Source: an uncultured Clostridium sp.
Lineage (GTDB): Bacteria; Bacillota; Clostridia; TANB77; CAG-508
Direction: 5' to 3'
NCBI GenBank assembly: GCA_945937855.1
Contig: CAMEUC010000001.1
Span: 1-59,394, forward strand
Length of the DNA: 59,394 nt
Part shown: in pieces, positions 47,045 to 55,835 of the stretch
How the letters are laid out: each line of letters begins with the position of its first letter
Numbering within the stretch: the stretch's first letter is position 1
Made by a program: the position numbers and the translations under genes
Notes under the pieces: model-generated
What the model saw: the letters and a program-made list of their open reading frames with translations, nothing else
Told to the model about the DNA's origin: nothing
Databases searched by the model: none

Positions 47045-48799
47045 CTATATATAATCTTCATCATCAAAATCGTCTTCAAATACTACTCTAGTTTGTTCAA
47101 TCTCTTCTTCAGTCATTTGATTATAGTATTTCTTTTCGTCCTCATCTAATTCTCCATTACATAAGTATAAAACTTTTCTTGCTCTTGTTACTGCAATGTA
47201 TTTTAAATTTCTTTCTTGCATATTCTCATCAGCACTTTTTGTTTTTGACGTATATGGCATTAAATTATAATTTATAATGAATACTTCATCAGCTTCAAGT
47301 CCTTTAACTTGATGTATAGAACTTACTATTGCTGCATTATCACTTGGTTCTGTAACTAAAAGTTCTTTAATAAATTCTATAAATATTTCAATAGGAGTAT
47401 TTAAAGAATGTCCTTTTTCTTTAATATAGAAATCTAATAATGCTTTAACAGTATCAAATATATCCATATTCCCATTATTAATTGCACTAGCAGATTTACT
47501 ATTTTCTGGATTACTCATTTGTTTTTTAAAATCTTTTTGCAAGTCATCTAATTTATTTGTTAATCCATTTAAAGTACTACATCCTAAACTTCTAATTGAT
47601 TTGATAGTATTTTCTACAAGTTCTTTATCTTTTATGTAAACAGGTTTTCCCTCTAAGACAATAGATAAGAATATTTCTGCAAGGTCTTTGTTTTTTCTTG
47701 CAATAGCCATCCCCTTTGGTTTAATAAGTTTTGCGATTTCTTCATTATCTATAATATGTACTTCTCCATCTATTGCATTCGGAGCTGCTTCAATGTCTGG
47801 AACTTCTTGTTGAGCCACTTCTATAATGTTTTTAGCACAACGATAACAAATATTTAATCCCATATCTGTTGTATTAAATTGTTTCTTTATATTTTCTACT
47901 GAATGACAATCAGCACCAGCAAAAGCATAAATTGCCTGTCTCCTATCTGCAACAAATAGGAATCTTGTTGGAAGTTTTGGTCTATATGGGGTTTGCATTG
48001 GAATTAATTTTTTTATAAATGTTAATTGTAATTGACTAAGGTCTTGGGCTTCATCAACTCCAATAAATTCACTATACCAACTCATCCAATTTGGCAATAA
48101 TAATTTATTAACTACTGGGATGTATAACTGTTCTATAAAGTCATAAGAACCTCTTTCTGCGTACATCTCTAAAGATTTATCTATTGCCTCTTCACAAATA
48201 GATGCCCAAGGTAAATATGGATAACTTAGTCCATCTTCTCTCTCTGTTAGATTAAATTTACATAAACCATCTTCTTCAATAATTCTTTCAACGTAATCTC
48301 TATCTCCAGAAATATATTTGCATCTTACCTTGTCGCAAGCTTTTCTTAAATCTCTTTGCATATCCCAAATCATATCTTCTGTAACTCTTTCGTGACGAGT
48401 TCTACAATAATCTTCTATTATTTTTCTTAATATTCTAAATAATTTATTATCATCTAAAAATTTATTTTCTTTTCCAAATGTATAAAGTTTTCTTGCTGCC
48501 AAATCATTTAGAACTGTCATATTTCCCAAACTATTTACTGTCATTACTTTTAAAGTACCTTTACCTCCTTCTTCTTTTTTTGTTAAATATGGTTGTAATT
48601 CTGGTTTTTGATTTATCTCTGCTGCAATATGATTATTAAAAGCTAAGAATAACATTTTTCTGTCATAATTTTGAGCTATAAGTTCTAAAGTAGATGTCTT
48701 TCCACTTCCTGCCTTAGCATCTATAAGAGCATTTCCTGTTCCATTTTTTACCCAATCTATAATTTCTGTTTGATATTTATTTGGTGGAAATTTAGGCAT
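47045..48799 (-). CDS. UvrD/Rep-like SF1A helicase
   Basis: A 584-residue helicase. Walker A is ALIDAKAGSGKTST near residue 30; motif II (FIGVDEAQDLSQLQ) includes the DEAQD box; motif III is FLFVADRRQAIYAFAGAD; motif V/VI is SSIHQVKGLEADEVFI and KYIAVTRARKVLY. It unwinds DNA 3' to 5'. ATG 48799 is used because the upstream ATG overlaps the previous stop. It is last before the promoter of the recombination operon. Confidence 0.92.
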   Translation of the reverse strand: MPKFPPNKYQTEIIDWVKNGTGNALIDAKAGSGKTSTLELIAQNYDRKMLFLAFNNHIAAEINQKPELQPYLTKKEEGGKGTLKVMTVNSLGNMTVLNDLAARKLYTFGKENKFLDDNKLFRILRKIIEDYCRTRHERVTEDMIWDMQRDLRKACDKVRCKYISGDRDYVERIIEEDGLCKFNLTEREDGLSYPYLPWASICEEAIDKSLEMYAERGSYDFIEQLYIPVVNKLLLPNWMSWYSEFIGVDEAQDLSQLQLTFIKKLIPMQTPYRPKLPTRFLFVADRRQAIYAFAGADCHSVENIKKQFNTTDMGLNICYRCAKNIIEVAQQEVPDIEAAPNAIDGEVHIIDNEEIAKLIKPKGMAIARKNKDLAEIFLSIVLEGKPVYIKDKELVENTIKSIRSLGCSTLNGLTNKLDDLQKDFKKQMSNPENSKSASAINNGNMDIFDTVKALLDFYIKEKGHSLNTPIEIFIEFIKELLVTEPSDNAAIVSSIHQVKGLEADEVFIINYNLMPYTSKTKSADENMQERNLKYIAVTRARKVLYLCNGELDEDEKKYYNQMTEEEIEQTRVVFEDDFDDEDYI

Positions 48800-48800
48800 A

Positions 48801-49088
48801 TTATCTACCAACCTTTCTTAACATATTTTTAACAAAATGCTTAATACGGTCAGAAGTTGTAACTACCTCTACTGGAACGACATTTTGTTTTAGTATATTT
48901 TTAGCTGTATAATAAACAACATATCCATCTATAATTTTAAAATTCTTATCCACAATTACGTGCCCATAATAATGTTTATATCTTTTATAATAAGCTTCCA
49001 TTCCCATTATCTTATATTTTTTTGGCTTTGCGTCTTTCATTTTATCTGGAACTATAATCTTATTTATTTCAACAATTAATCTTTCCAT
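48801..49088 (-). CDS. ParB/sulfiredoxin-fold small protein
   Basis: A 95-residue protein. YYGHVIVDKNFKIIDGYVVYY followed by VVPVEVV matches the ParB/Srx N-terminal fold, including the GHVIVDKN-type nucleotide site. Such single domains in phages often act as nucleases or ATPase-like accessory proteins. It overlaps the kinase-ligase gene stop by one base. The role is unknown. Confidence 0.72.
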   Translation of the reverse strand: MERLIVEINKIIVPDKMKDAKPKKYKIMGMEAYYKRYKHYYGHVIVDKNFKIIDGYVVYYTAKNILKQNVVPVEVVTTSDRIKHFVKNMLRKVGR

Positions 49089-51346
49089 TATATCTCCTTT
49101 CCACCATTTTTTATAAATTCATCTCTTTCAGTTATAATATCTGTTATTATATCATAACTTCCAGATTTTCCTCCATTAGGATATTTTTCTTTTAAATACC
49201 CTAAGAAATAATTTTCAACTGGAGTTAATAAGGAGCCAGTGAATTTATTTGTATGAGTTGGATTTTTCATATATGCGTTTAATACCCATCTTAAAGATTT
49301 CCAAGTTGTATAATAATGAAGTTTATATTTAAACATAAATCCTTCTATATCTTCTACAACAAAACCTTCAATATATTCTCCGTTATATTTGAAATCATCC
49401 TTTTGTACATCTCCATTTAAAGTTAAAAATTCTTGTATATTATTTACTTCATAACATAATTCTTTTACTTTAATATTATTTCTATCTCCAAAAGCTTTAA
49501 GATGCTCATATTTTACTTTTTTAAAATCAATAGTGTTATAAATCATATCAAGTAAAATAAGGTCTTGACTATCATATTTGATAATATGGGGGTCATTAAT
49601 TGGGTCAATAACTTCAAATACCATAGTAATATCTTCTTTACTAAATCTTTCTTTGATTGCCGCAATTTGATTTTCGTTATATGTTCTATAAAAAATATTT
49701 TTAAAATATTCAACGTGCTCTCCAGAATTAGAAGATTTTGAACAGAAATATAATTCTCCATCTTTTATACTTAATATTCCTAAGAATCCATTATATTTTT
49801 TATAGAATCTTACAGGGAACTTTAAGTTTTGTACTAAATACCCAAATCGAGTTTCTTCTCTTTCCTCTTTATTAAAAAACTTATTATAACTTCTAGCTTG
49901 GATTTTTTCTTTTTCAATATTTATGAATAATCCTCTTGCCTGAGTTGTAATACCATTCCAGATTCCTTTTTCAAAAGCGTTTCTTGTAAAATTAAATGCA
50001 GAAATTCCATCTCCTAACATTTTTTCTTGGATATATTTACAATTTCTTAACTCTTGAATGAACATTCCCATATTATCAATGCGACTATGTATAATTCCAT
50101 CTGGAGCATTATTCCTTTGTTCAACAAGTTCTTTACTAAATACTTCATTTTTTATTTCTACTGGAGAAAAACTTCCATCATTTAATATTCTTAATACTCT
50201 TAATTCTCCGCCAAATTCAATTTTTCCTTCTAAATTATAAGAATATTCTGTATTGATTAATGGATGTAAAAAAGTATTTCTGTGTCCGTGAACTTGATAT
50301 ATTGGATGCTTTCTTGTTTTATTTTCTTCTTGTGCCCAATTATTAAATATATTATCTATATCATCATCATAAGTTCCAACACCTTTAATAAAGTTAATTC
50401 CAGCATAGAAATCCATAGATTGTTTCGGCATATATGAGATTCCTCCGTGAGATATTATAAAGTCATTACCTCTGAATGTGATATACGCTGCAACACCCAA
50501 TTTTCTATAAAACTGACGTAAATCTGAATTTTCTATTCCTGCTTCTGCAAATTGGATAGCAGTCTTATTTAAAAATTCTTTACTCTTTACTGGCATTCCA
50601 TAAGCATAATCTCTAAGTGCATATTCGTGGTTGCCCATTAACATTAATACGTTTGGTCTTTGAATTAAATCATTAACTAATCCAAAAGTATTTACATTCT
50701 CAATTCCTCTATCAAAATAATCTCCAACAAAAATATATCCATCTTTTTCTGAAAAAGGATTTTGTTTAAAATATGTGTCTAAGGCAGTATAACATCCGTG
50801 AATATCTCCGAAAATATGTATATTCTCATAATCATTCCAATCATATGGTTCTATTGTTAATATTTTTTCAAACTCATCTGGTTTAACTACTGTAAATCCT
50901 GAAGTTTTACCTTGTGTTGCAAACCTAGAATATACTTTATCTATTTCTGATTCTGGAACCTGTTTGTATTCTGGTCTTCCAGCATTTCTTTCTTTAGCAA
51001 CTTCAATTGGAATATCTGTAAAGTCTACACAATATAATCTATAACGATATTGGTCAGCTAAAGCTTTATATTTTGAGAACTCTGAACTTTTACTATGTAC
51101 TGCATCAATAATTGTAAATTCTCCATATTTCATACGTTCTTCTAAAAAATAGAATAACATATCCCAAGCCTGTTTATTTTCTGTTTGTGAAATACAATCC
51201 TTTCCATTAATTCCTATTCTAGGAGCAGTAAGATGCAATCTCATTGTATCAGCACAGAGAGTATATTTTTCTAAATCGTGTTCTTTAAGCCAAGTAGATT
51301 TTCCACATCCCATTGAGCCTCTAAGTATCACTAATTTCCTCATCAT
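49088..51346 (-). CDS. Kinase-phosphatase-ligase RNA repair enzyme
   Basis: A 752-residue three-domain protein. (1) A P-loop kinase at about residues 3-170 (VILRGSMGCGKSTWL). (2) A calcineurin-like phosphatase at about 180-400 with IFGDIHGCY, FVGDYFDRGIENV and LMGNHEYALRD. (3) A nucleotidyltransferase/ligase at about 430-740 with the AMP-lysine region FYKKYNGFLGIL, TMVFEVIDP and GFVVEDIEGFMFKYK. The order matches bacterial Pnkp-type end-healing and sealing enzymes, which fix broken RNA such as nuclease-cut tRNA. ATG 51346 has AGAAAGGAG just upstream and a palindromic operator abuts it. Confidence 0.88.
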   Translation of the reverse strand: MMRKLVILRGSMGCGKSTWLKEHDLEKYTLCADTMRLHLTAPRIGINGKDCISQTENKQAWDMLFYFLEERMKYGEFTIIDAVHSKSSEFSKYKALADQYRYRLYCVDFTDIPIEVAKERNAGRPEYKQVPESEIDKVYSRFATQGKTSGFTVVKPDEFEKILTIEPYDWNDYENIHIFGDIHGCYTALDTYFKQNPFSEKDGYIFVGDYFDRGIENVNTFGLVNDLIQRPNVLMLMGNHEYALRDYAYGMPVKSKEFLNKTAIQFAEAGIENSDLRQFYRKLGVAAYITFRGNDFIISHGGISYMPKQSMDFYAGINFIKGVGTYDDDIDNIFNNWAQEENKTRKHPIYQVHGHRNTFLHPLINTEYSYNLEGKIEFGGELRVLRILNDGSFSPVEIKNEVFSKELVEQRNNAPDGIIHSRIDNMGMFIQELRNCKYIQEKMLGDGISAFNFTRNAFEKGIWNGITTQARGLFINIEKEKIQARSYNKFFNKEEREETRFGYLVQNLKFPVRFYKKYNGFLGILSIKDGELYFCSKSSNSGEHVEYFKNIFYRTYNENQIAAIKERFSKEDITMVFEVIDPINDPHIIKYDSQDLILLDMIYNTIDFKKVKYEHLKAFGDRNNIKVKELCYEVNNIQEFLTLNGDVQKDDFKYNGEYIEGFVVEDIEGFMFKYKLHYYTTWKSLRWVLNAYMKNPTHTNKFTGSLLTPVENYFLGYLKEKYPNGGKSGSYDIITDIITERDEFIKNGGKEI

Positions 51347-51356
51347 TTCTCCTTTC

Positions 51357-51372
51357 TGACAAATATTTGTCA
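51357..51372 (-). promoter_or_regulatory. Perfect operator palindrome at the repair gene's ribosome site
   Basis: TGACAAATATTTGTCA lies directly 5' of AGAAAGGAG and has no TATAAT at the right distance. It may act as a roadblock or as an RNA hairpin. Confidence 0.65.
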
Positions 51373-51398
51373 ATAATGGTTTAAAAAATAATAAATAT

Positions 51399-51917
51399 TT
51401 ATTTATGTGAATATTTATTATTAAATAATTGTTTAACTTGATTCATTAAATTATCATCAAGTCTTTCTGAAGGAGAAAGAACAAATCCTTCGTTATATTC
51501 TTTCTTATATTTTTGAATAAGGTGCAATATGTCTTCCACAAAGATATTTATATCTACATTGAAATAAGTTAATGAACTAGCTATTATTTCTTTTTTATGG
51601 AATTCTTCCCAATTTTGAGTTGTTCCGTCATAAGGAATTTCATCTTCAAATAAATCTTCATTTATTTCAATTGAAATTTGTTTGTTCTGATATTTGTAAA
51701 ATCTTATATTAGCTTCAAATCCTTCTTGGTCAATATAAACTTCATATATTCCTGTTAAATCACTTAATAAAAATTTACAAGCCATTAATAAGTCATCAAA
51801 AAATGGTTGAAGATAACTAATTCGCATTTTCCTAATTTCATTAGACCTATAATCATAAACTGACATATTCATCCATCCTGCTTTAATATCAGAAAAATCA
51901 ACTATAATTTTATTCAT
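51399..51917 (-). CDS. Hypothetical protein (172 aa)
   Basis: A 172-residue protein; ATG 51917 follows AAGGAGGAAAT. An upstream ATG would overlap the promoter, so it is rejected. The text (IIVDFSDIKAGWMNMSVYDY, then LMACKFLLSDLTGIYEVYID) is an alpha/beta fold without a recognised family. It has its own consensus promoter and lies just before the repair enzyme gene, so it may be co-regulated with it. Confidence 0.68.
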   Translation of the reverse strand: MNKIIVDFSDIKAGWMNMSVYDYRSNEIRKMRISYLQPFFDDLLMACKFLLSDLTGIYEVYIDQEGFEANIRFYKYQNKQISIEINEDLFEDEIPYDGTTQNWEEFHKKEIIASSLTYFNVDINIFVEDILHLIQKYKKEYNEGFVLSPSERLDDNLMNQVKQLFNNKYSHK

Positions 51918-51942
51918 ATTTCCTCCTTGTTTTTGTGAAAAT

Positions 51943-51971
51943 ATTATATCATTTTTCCAATTATTTGTCAA
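51943..51971 (-). promoter_or_regulatory. Consensus promoter (repair operon)
   Basis: TTGACA and TATAAT are exact with 17 bp spacing. The full operator palindrome is absent here, but half remains at the -35 box, and a full copy occurs 600 bp downstream at the repair gene. Confidence 0.88.
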
Positions 51972-51980
51972 GTTAGATAG

Positions 51981-52017
51981 AAAAATAGAGAAGATTAATT
52001 TATTCTTCTCTATTTTT
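51981..52017 (-). terminator. Terminator after the metallophosphatase gene
   Basis: A perfect 14-bp stem (AAAAATAGAGAAGA with TCTTCTCTATTTTT) has the gene's TAA stop in its 9-base loop. Confidence 0.85.
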
Positions 52018-52551
52018 AGCTTTTGTTTCCAATATTTTTGATAAAGAAATAGGTCTATAATTTATCATTTCAATACTCGCACAAAAATGGTTTTCTGGTT
52101 TATATAAAGTTGTATCTAATGGAACATTATGAATATGACCGTGAATATTTAATATATTATTTTCTACTTGTCTTGGGCTATGTGAAAATATTACATCATC
52201 ATATCCACAATCTAACGGGCACCTTCCTAATATTTCTTTAATACTAACTTCTTTCTTTTTATATACTTCATCAAAACCAATATTTTTCCAAGAATCTATT
52301 CCACGTTTTGCATCGTGGTTTCCTCTTATTAAAATTTTATATCCATTTAAACTATGAATTAATGGTTGAAGTTGTTCAACTAATCCAAATCCTACATCTC
52401 CTAAATGAATAACCATATCTTCTGGATTTACTATACTATTCCATTTTTGCACAATGTCTTTATTCATTGTCTCTATGTTCTCATATGGTCTATTACAATA
52501 TTCAATAATATTTTTATGTGAAAAATGTGTATCAGAGATTATATAAATCAT
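52000..52551 (-). CDS. Calcineurin-like metallophosphoesterase
   Basis: A 183-residue phosphoesterase. Metal motifs are IISDTHFSHKN, IHLGDVGFG, LIRGNHDAKRG, FSHSP and NIHGHIHN, in the usual order. It is a small single-domain type seen in many phages, probably removing phosphates from nucleotides or nucleic-acid ends. Its start overlaps the HAD gene stop by one base. Confidence 0.9.
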   Translation of the reverse strand: MIYIISDTHFSHKNIIEYCNRPYENIETMNKDIVQKWNSIVNPEDMVIHLGDVGFGLVEQLQPLIHSLNGYKILIRGNHDAKRGIDSWKNIGFDEVYKKKEVSIKEILGRCPLDCGYDDVIFSHSPRQVENNILNIHGHIHNVPLDTTLYKPENHFCASIEMINYRPISLSKILETKAKNREE

Positions 52552-53234
52552 TATTCTTCTCCCATATCATCTTCATCTTGTTTATTCATTATTTTTTCTA
52601 AATCTTCAATTGTTATTTGTTCTCCTTCAAGAGGTTGAAGATTTTGTTCTATAAATTCATCTTCATTAATTATTTCATTATTTTCTAAAACTTCATCTGT
52701 AACCTGTGGTTCTTCTGGTGGTTGTTGTTCGTCTGTGACTTGTGAGTCTTCTATTATTTCTTGTTGAGCTTGTGCAGCTTTTTGTTCTGCATCTCTTTGA
52801 GCTTTAAGAGCCATTAACTGAGTTGGATGATAACATTCCATTCCTAAAGAATGAGCTTTCGCAAGAACAGAACCTTTATCATCAATAATAATAGCGTGTT
52901 CTTGAACATTCCCGTGCATTATGTCTTCAATATAGTATCTAATAACCTCAACTTTATCTTCTTCTGGAGTAATAAATATCCTATTTTCATATGGCACTCC
53001 AAAGTTATTATTTAACCAATCATTTTTTTCTAATGTTGCTTTTGCATTAGGACTAGCAGAACAAATCATTACAATATAATTTGGATTATTATATTTTTCG
53101 ATGATTTCATCAATAACAGAAACTACAGGTTTTTTCCCTACATAATTTCCTTTTTGAAATTCTCCATCATATAATCCACTTGGATATCCATATTCAGCAA
53201 TTACTCCATCCATATCAACAAATACGTACTTCAT
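52551..53234 (-). CDS. HAD-like phosphatase with acidic tail
   Basis: A 227-residue protein. The first 140 residues are a NT5C/HAD-like fold (VFVDMDGVIAEYGYPSG, VMICSASPNAKATLEKN, AIIIDDKGSVLAKA). The last 80 residues are Gln/Glu-rich and probably disordered. It is coupled to the metallophosphatase, so the pair may process nucleotides or RNA ends. Confidence 0.78.
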   Translation of the reverse strand: MKYVFVDMDGVIAEYGYPSGLYDGEFQKGNYVGKKPVVSVIDEIIEKYNNPNYIVMICSASPNAKATLEKNDWLNNNFGVPYENRIFITPEEDKVEVIRYYIEDIMHGNVQEHAIIIDDKGSVLAKAHSLGMECYHPTQLMALKAQRDAEQKAAQAQQEIIEDSQVTDEQQPPEEPQVTDEVLENNEIINEDEFIEQNLQPLEGEQITIEDLEKIMNKQDEDDMGEE

Positions 53235-53246
53235 AACAATTCACTC

Positions 53247-53906
53247 CTATTTTTTCCAAAATTTTTTATTTTTACTTTTAGCTTCTAATATTGCAGAATT
53301 ATCTGTAACACTGTCCTCTGTTTCAATAGTAGATTTTTGGTTGTCTGCCTCTTTTATTTCAACTGATTCAGTTGATTGTTTTGACATTTCAGAATATTTT
53401 TCAACTACATCATTGCTATCCAATTCTGTATCTTTAACAGCACTTTGTGCTAATTTTTGAGCCAATTCTTCTTGAGCTTTTTCAATTTCAGCTTTCTTTT
53501 CTTCAGCTTTTTCTTTTTGTTCTTCTATATTAATATAGAATATAAGAGCTCCTTTATTTACTGCTGTAAAATAACGAGAAATAGATATTACTGAAATATT
53601 TTCATTAGCTAAAAATTCATTTACTTCTGCATCTAATGAACTATTTAATGGGACAATTATGTCTTTTACATAACAATATGTTACTTCATCTGCTTGAGAA
53701 TAACTTCTTCCTTGTGCCTCATAAGCTGCCTTTATTTCTTCTCTATTTCCATAACTTAAAGTTGCGGTTTTTAGTCCTAATGCGTCACTTATAACTATTT
53801 GAATTCCTGCTGGGTCAATAGCATTTGTTTTTAAAAAATTATTTATTTCATCATCTATCGTATTTATTACATTTGTTTGAAATGTAATTTGTCTTTCTAA
53901 AGCCAT
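53247..53906 (-). CDS. Hypothetical coiled-coil protein
   Basis: A 219-residue protein after AGGAGGAAAAAGAA. The first 120 residues form an alpha/beta part (MALERQITFQTNVINTIDDE, then IQIVISDALGLKTATLSYGN); a Glu/Lys-rich coil follows. The family is not recognised. Confidence 0.65.
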   Translation of the reverse strand: MALERQITFQTNVINTIDDEINNFLKTNAIDPAGIQIVISDALGLKTATLSYGNREEIKAAYEAQGRSYSQADEVTYCYVKDIIVPLNSSLDAEVNEFLANENISVISISRYFTAVNKGALIFYINIEEQKEKAEEKKAEIEKAQEELAQKLAQSAVKDTELDSNDVVEKYSEMSKQSTESVEIKEADNQKSTIETEDSVTDNSAILEAKSKNKKFWKK

Positions 53907-53978
53907 TTCTTTTTCCTCCTAATTCTAAAAAATGTTTTATAGTGAATACTATTTAAGTAAGGGCTGTATATTTTAAAT

Positions 53979-54025
53979 AAAATTAATTTATTTTAATAGG
54001 ATTGTAGACTAAATAAATTAATTTT
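53979..54025 (-). terminator. Terminator after the membrane-protein gene
   Basis: A perfect 14-bp inverted repeat (AAAATTAATTTATT and its complement) encloses a 19-base loop, overlaps the end of the gene, and exits to TTATTTAAAATAT on the - strand. Confidence 0.65.
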
Positions 54026-54503
54026 CACTATCTTTATTAGCTTCTGCTGCTACATTTTCTATATCCTTTTTAGTTTGCATTTCATCTTCTGTAGCATACT
54101 GTATAAATTCAACTTCTTGATTTTGTTGATATTTATCTAAATATTGTTCAGTTTTTCTTTCTTCTCCATCTGATAAACATCTATTATTATATTTGTTAAT
54201 ATCAATAGGAATACAATTTAATAATTTATTGAAAAATTGAGTGTATAAAATCCAAAAAATAAAATCTGTTTTATCTTTGGCAAAATTATTTTTCTTATCA
54301 TTGAATAATGATTTATAATATCTTTCTTGACCAATTTTCACTCTCGTCCACTCATCATTCATATAGTGATAAGTATTTACATAACAAGCTACATTTATAG
54401 CATTAAATATGATTTTTCTTACATAAGGAATTGATAATTTGAATATAACAAATACTAATAACATTACAATTAATATTGTAATAATAATTGTTGCTAACAT
54501 CAT
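54018..54503 (-). CDS. Small membrane-anchored protein
   Basis: A 161-residue protein with a clear N-terminal membrane helix (LATIIITILIVMLLVFVIF) and a Lys/Asn-rich remainder, probably cytoplasmic. It starts at ATG overlapping the previous gene stop. The family is unknown. A membrane-bound phage protein here could affect superinfection or host physiology. Confidence 0.7.
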   Translation of the reverse strand: MMLATIIITILIVMLLVFVIFKLSIPYVRKIIFNAINVACYVNTYHYMNDEWTRVKIGQERYYKSLFNDKKNNFAKDKTDFIFWILYTQFFNKLLNCIPIDINKYNNRCLSDGEERKTEQYLDKYQQNQEVEFIQYATEDEMQTKKDIENVAAEANKDSEN

Positions 54504-54823
54504 TATTTCACCTCCTGCTTATTACAATTAACTTCTTGCAAAGCGCTGATTAGTTCATTAATGTCGTTTTTATCTAAAACAAAATCTTCTAAACGATATT
54601 CTTTGCCTCTAATTGCATACCAAATCAATTTTAATCTATGTAAAAATCTAATATGTAAAGGCTCTTTTTGTTTTGTATAAAAATTACTTGCCCAGATTTC
54701 AAAAAATACTTCAGATTCATCATCAAAAGAAGAAATTTTTATTAAATGAGTTCCACAGTTACATTCAATTAGTATTTCTTTTTCTTCTGTATTATGTATA
54801 TTTTGTTTCCCTCTAAATAACAT
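54503..54823 (-). CDS. Hypothetical protein (106 aa)
   Basis: A 106-residue protein. A beta-rich N part has Cys (ILIECNCGTHLIKISSF, EVFFEIWASNFYTKQ) and a C-terminal helix follows. The text resembles a family of unknown phage proteins beginning with I-x-C-x-C-G. It overlaps the membrane-protein gene start and is probably co-translated with it. Confidence 0.65.
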   Translation of the reverse strand: MLFRGKQNIHNTEEKEILIECNCGTHLIKISSFDDESEVFFEIWASNFYTKQKEPLHIRFLHRLKLIWYAIRGKEYRLEDFVLDKNDINELISALQEVNCNKQEVK

Positions 54824-54825
54824 AA

Positions 54826-55317
54826 TTAATAATCCTCCTCTATATTATTAAGTTTTTCTTTTAATTTATAAACTTCACTTGATAAATTACTATTATCTTC
54901 TAAACTTTTTTGATATAATTTAAAGACTGGTTTTATAAATTCGTGATAAAAAGTAGTAAATGAAATAGGTCTTAATGGTTCTAATGGTTTAATGGTATAT
55001 CCATTTGTATTCATATAATCATCTAAATCTGTTTTAAAACTTGGATAACATTCACTAGCATATCCTGTAACCTCTCCATTGTATTCTATACGGCGTAAAG
55101 ACATATTACTACTATCACTACTTCTGTCTACAAAAGCATAACAATCTTCATTTGGGTCAAAATAAAACTTAGGAGATAATAATTTATATTCTCTTAATTC
55201 TTCATTTTCTTTTTCTAGTGTTCTTACTTTATCTATTAATTCTTGATGAAATTTAGAAATAATTTCTGATACGTTTTTATCTTCTCTTTGATATTCTTCA
55301 AATTCTTCTTCAGACAT
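54826..55317 (-). CDS. Hypothetical protein (163 aa)
   Basis: A 163-residue protein starting MSEEEFEEYQREDK at 55317, chosen because TTGGAGTGATAAAA is just upstream; the open frame extends further but overlaps the HNH gene. A coil (VRTLEKENEELREYK) is followed by a small beta domain and another coil. The family is unknown. Confidence 0.65.
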   Translation of the reverse strand: MSEEEFEEYQREDKNVSEIISKFHQELIDKVRTLEKENEELREYKLLSPKFYFDPNEDCYAFVDRSSDSSNMSLRRIEYNGEVTGYASECYPSFKTDLDDYMNTNGYTIKPLEPLRPISFTTFYHEFIKPVFKLYQKSLEDNSNLSSEVYKLKEKLNNIEEDY

Positions 55318-55597
55318 TTTTATCACTCCAATATAAATTATTTGCACAAACATTTAGCTTGTCATTATCTTTTCTTTTTAAGAATGGAAGATTATCTGGA
55401 TTTGGAATAAATAATTCTCCAATTATTCTATGAACACAAATTTTTTTCCTTATTCCATTTTGATAAAGTTTCACTGTTGGATTTCCATCTTTATCTAATG
55501 AATTTTGAGAAAGAAGTTTTTTAGTTATTTTGTTTCTAACTTGACCATTTTTATTTGCTTCATATTGGTCAAAATTTTTAAGTGTTAACCATTCCAT
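55310..55597 (-). CDS. Small NUMOD4/HNH-like homing protein
   Basis: A 95-residue protein. NUMOD4-like start (MEWLTLKNFDQYEANKNGQV), then an HNH-like core (ICVHRIIGELFIPNPDNLPF, KDNDKLNVCANNLYW). It is shorter than typical HNH homing nucleases and the second His is changed (LKRKDNDKLN in place of the HIDGNK text), so it may be inactive. It ends in TGA, the only TGA stop I found among clear genes here. The next gene starts inside its stop region. Confidence 0.65.
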   Translation of the reverse strand: MEWLTLKNFDQYEANKNGQVRNKITKKLLSQNSLDKDGNPTVKLYQNGIRKKICVHRIIGELFIPNPDNLPFLKRKDNDKLNVCANNLYWSDKNV

Positions 55598-55620
55598 AAT
55601 ATTCTCCAAAAAATAAAATT

Positions 55621-55695
55621 TAGGAATGACAGTATATATATCGTTTTATTATTTATCTCTAACCGAGTAGGTTATATTAGTGACTATCATTCCTA
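55621..55695 (-). terminator. Long hairpin (attenuator-like) after the leader peptide
   Basis: TAGGAATGATAGT pairs with ACTGTCATTCCTA (13 bp, one G-U) around a 49-base loop and is followed by AAATTTTATTTTTT. The 5' arm covers the last codons of the small leader frame, so its translation could change folding. Confidence 0.6.
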
Positions 55696-55718
55696 GTTAC
55701 ATAAGGTGGGTTTAACAT
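55677..55718 (-). CDS. Thirteen-residue leader peptide
   Basis: ATG at 55718 follows ATAAGGAGGATTGTATTTT, a very strong ribosome site. The frame reads MLNPPYVTRNDSH and then TAA. It is the first translatable frame after a consensus promoter and ends in the 5' arm of a terminator-like hairpin, the layout of a translational attenuator. The controlled gene would be the HNH protein. Calling it a real peptide is inference. Confidence 0.55.
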   Translation of the reverse strand: MLNPPYVTRNDSH

Positions 55719-55835
55719 AAAATACAATCCTCCTTATTTTTGAGAAAAAATCGAAAAATTTACTTTCTAAAACCCTTGTGGCTCTAGGAGTTTAAATTTG
55801 ATAAAATTCAGATTTTATTCTCAACTTCTATATAT

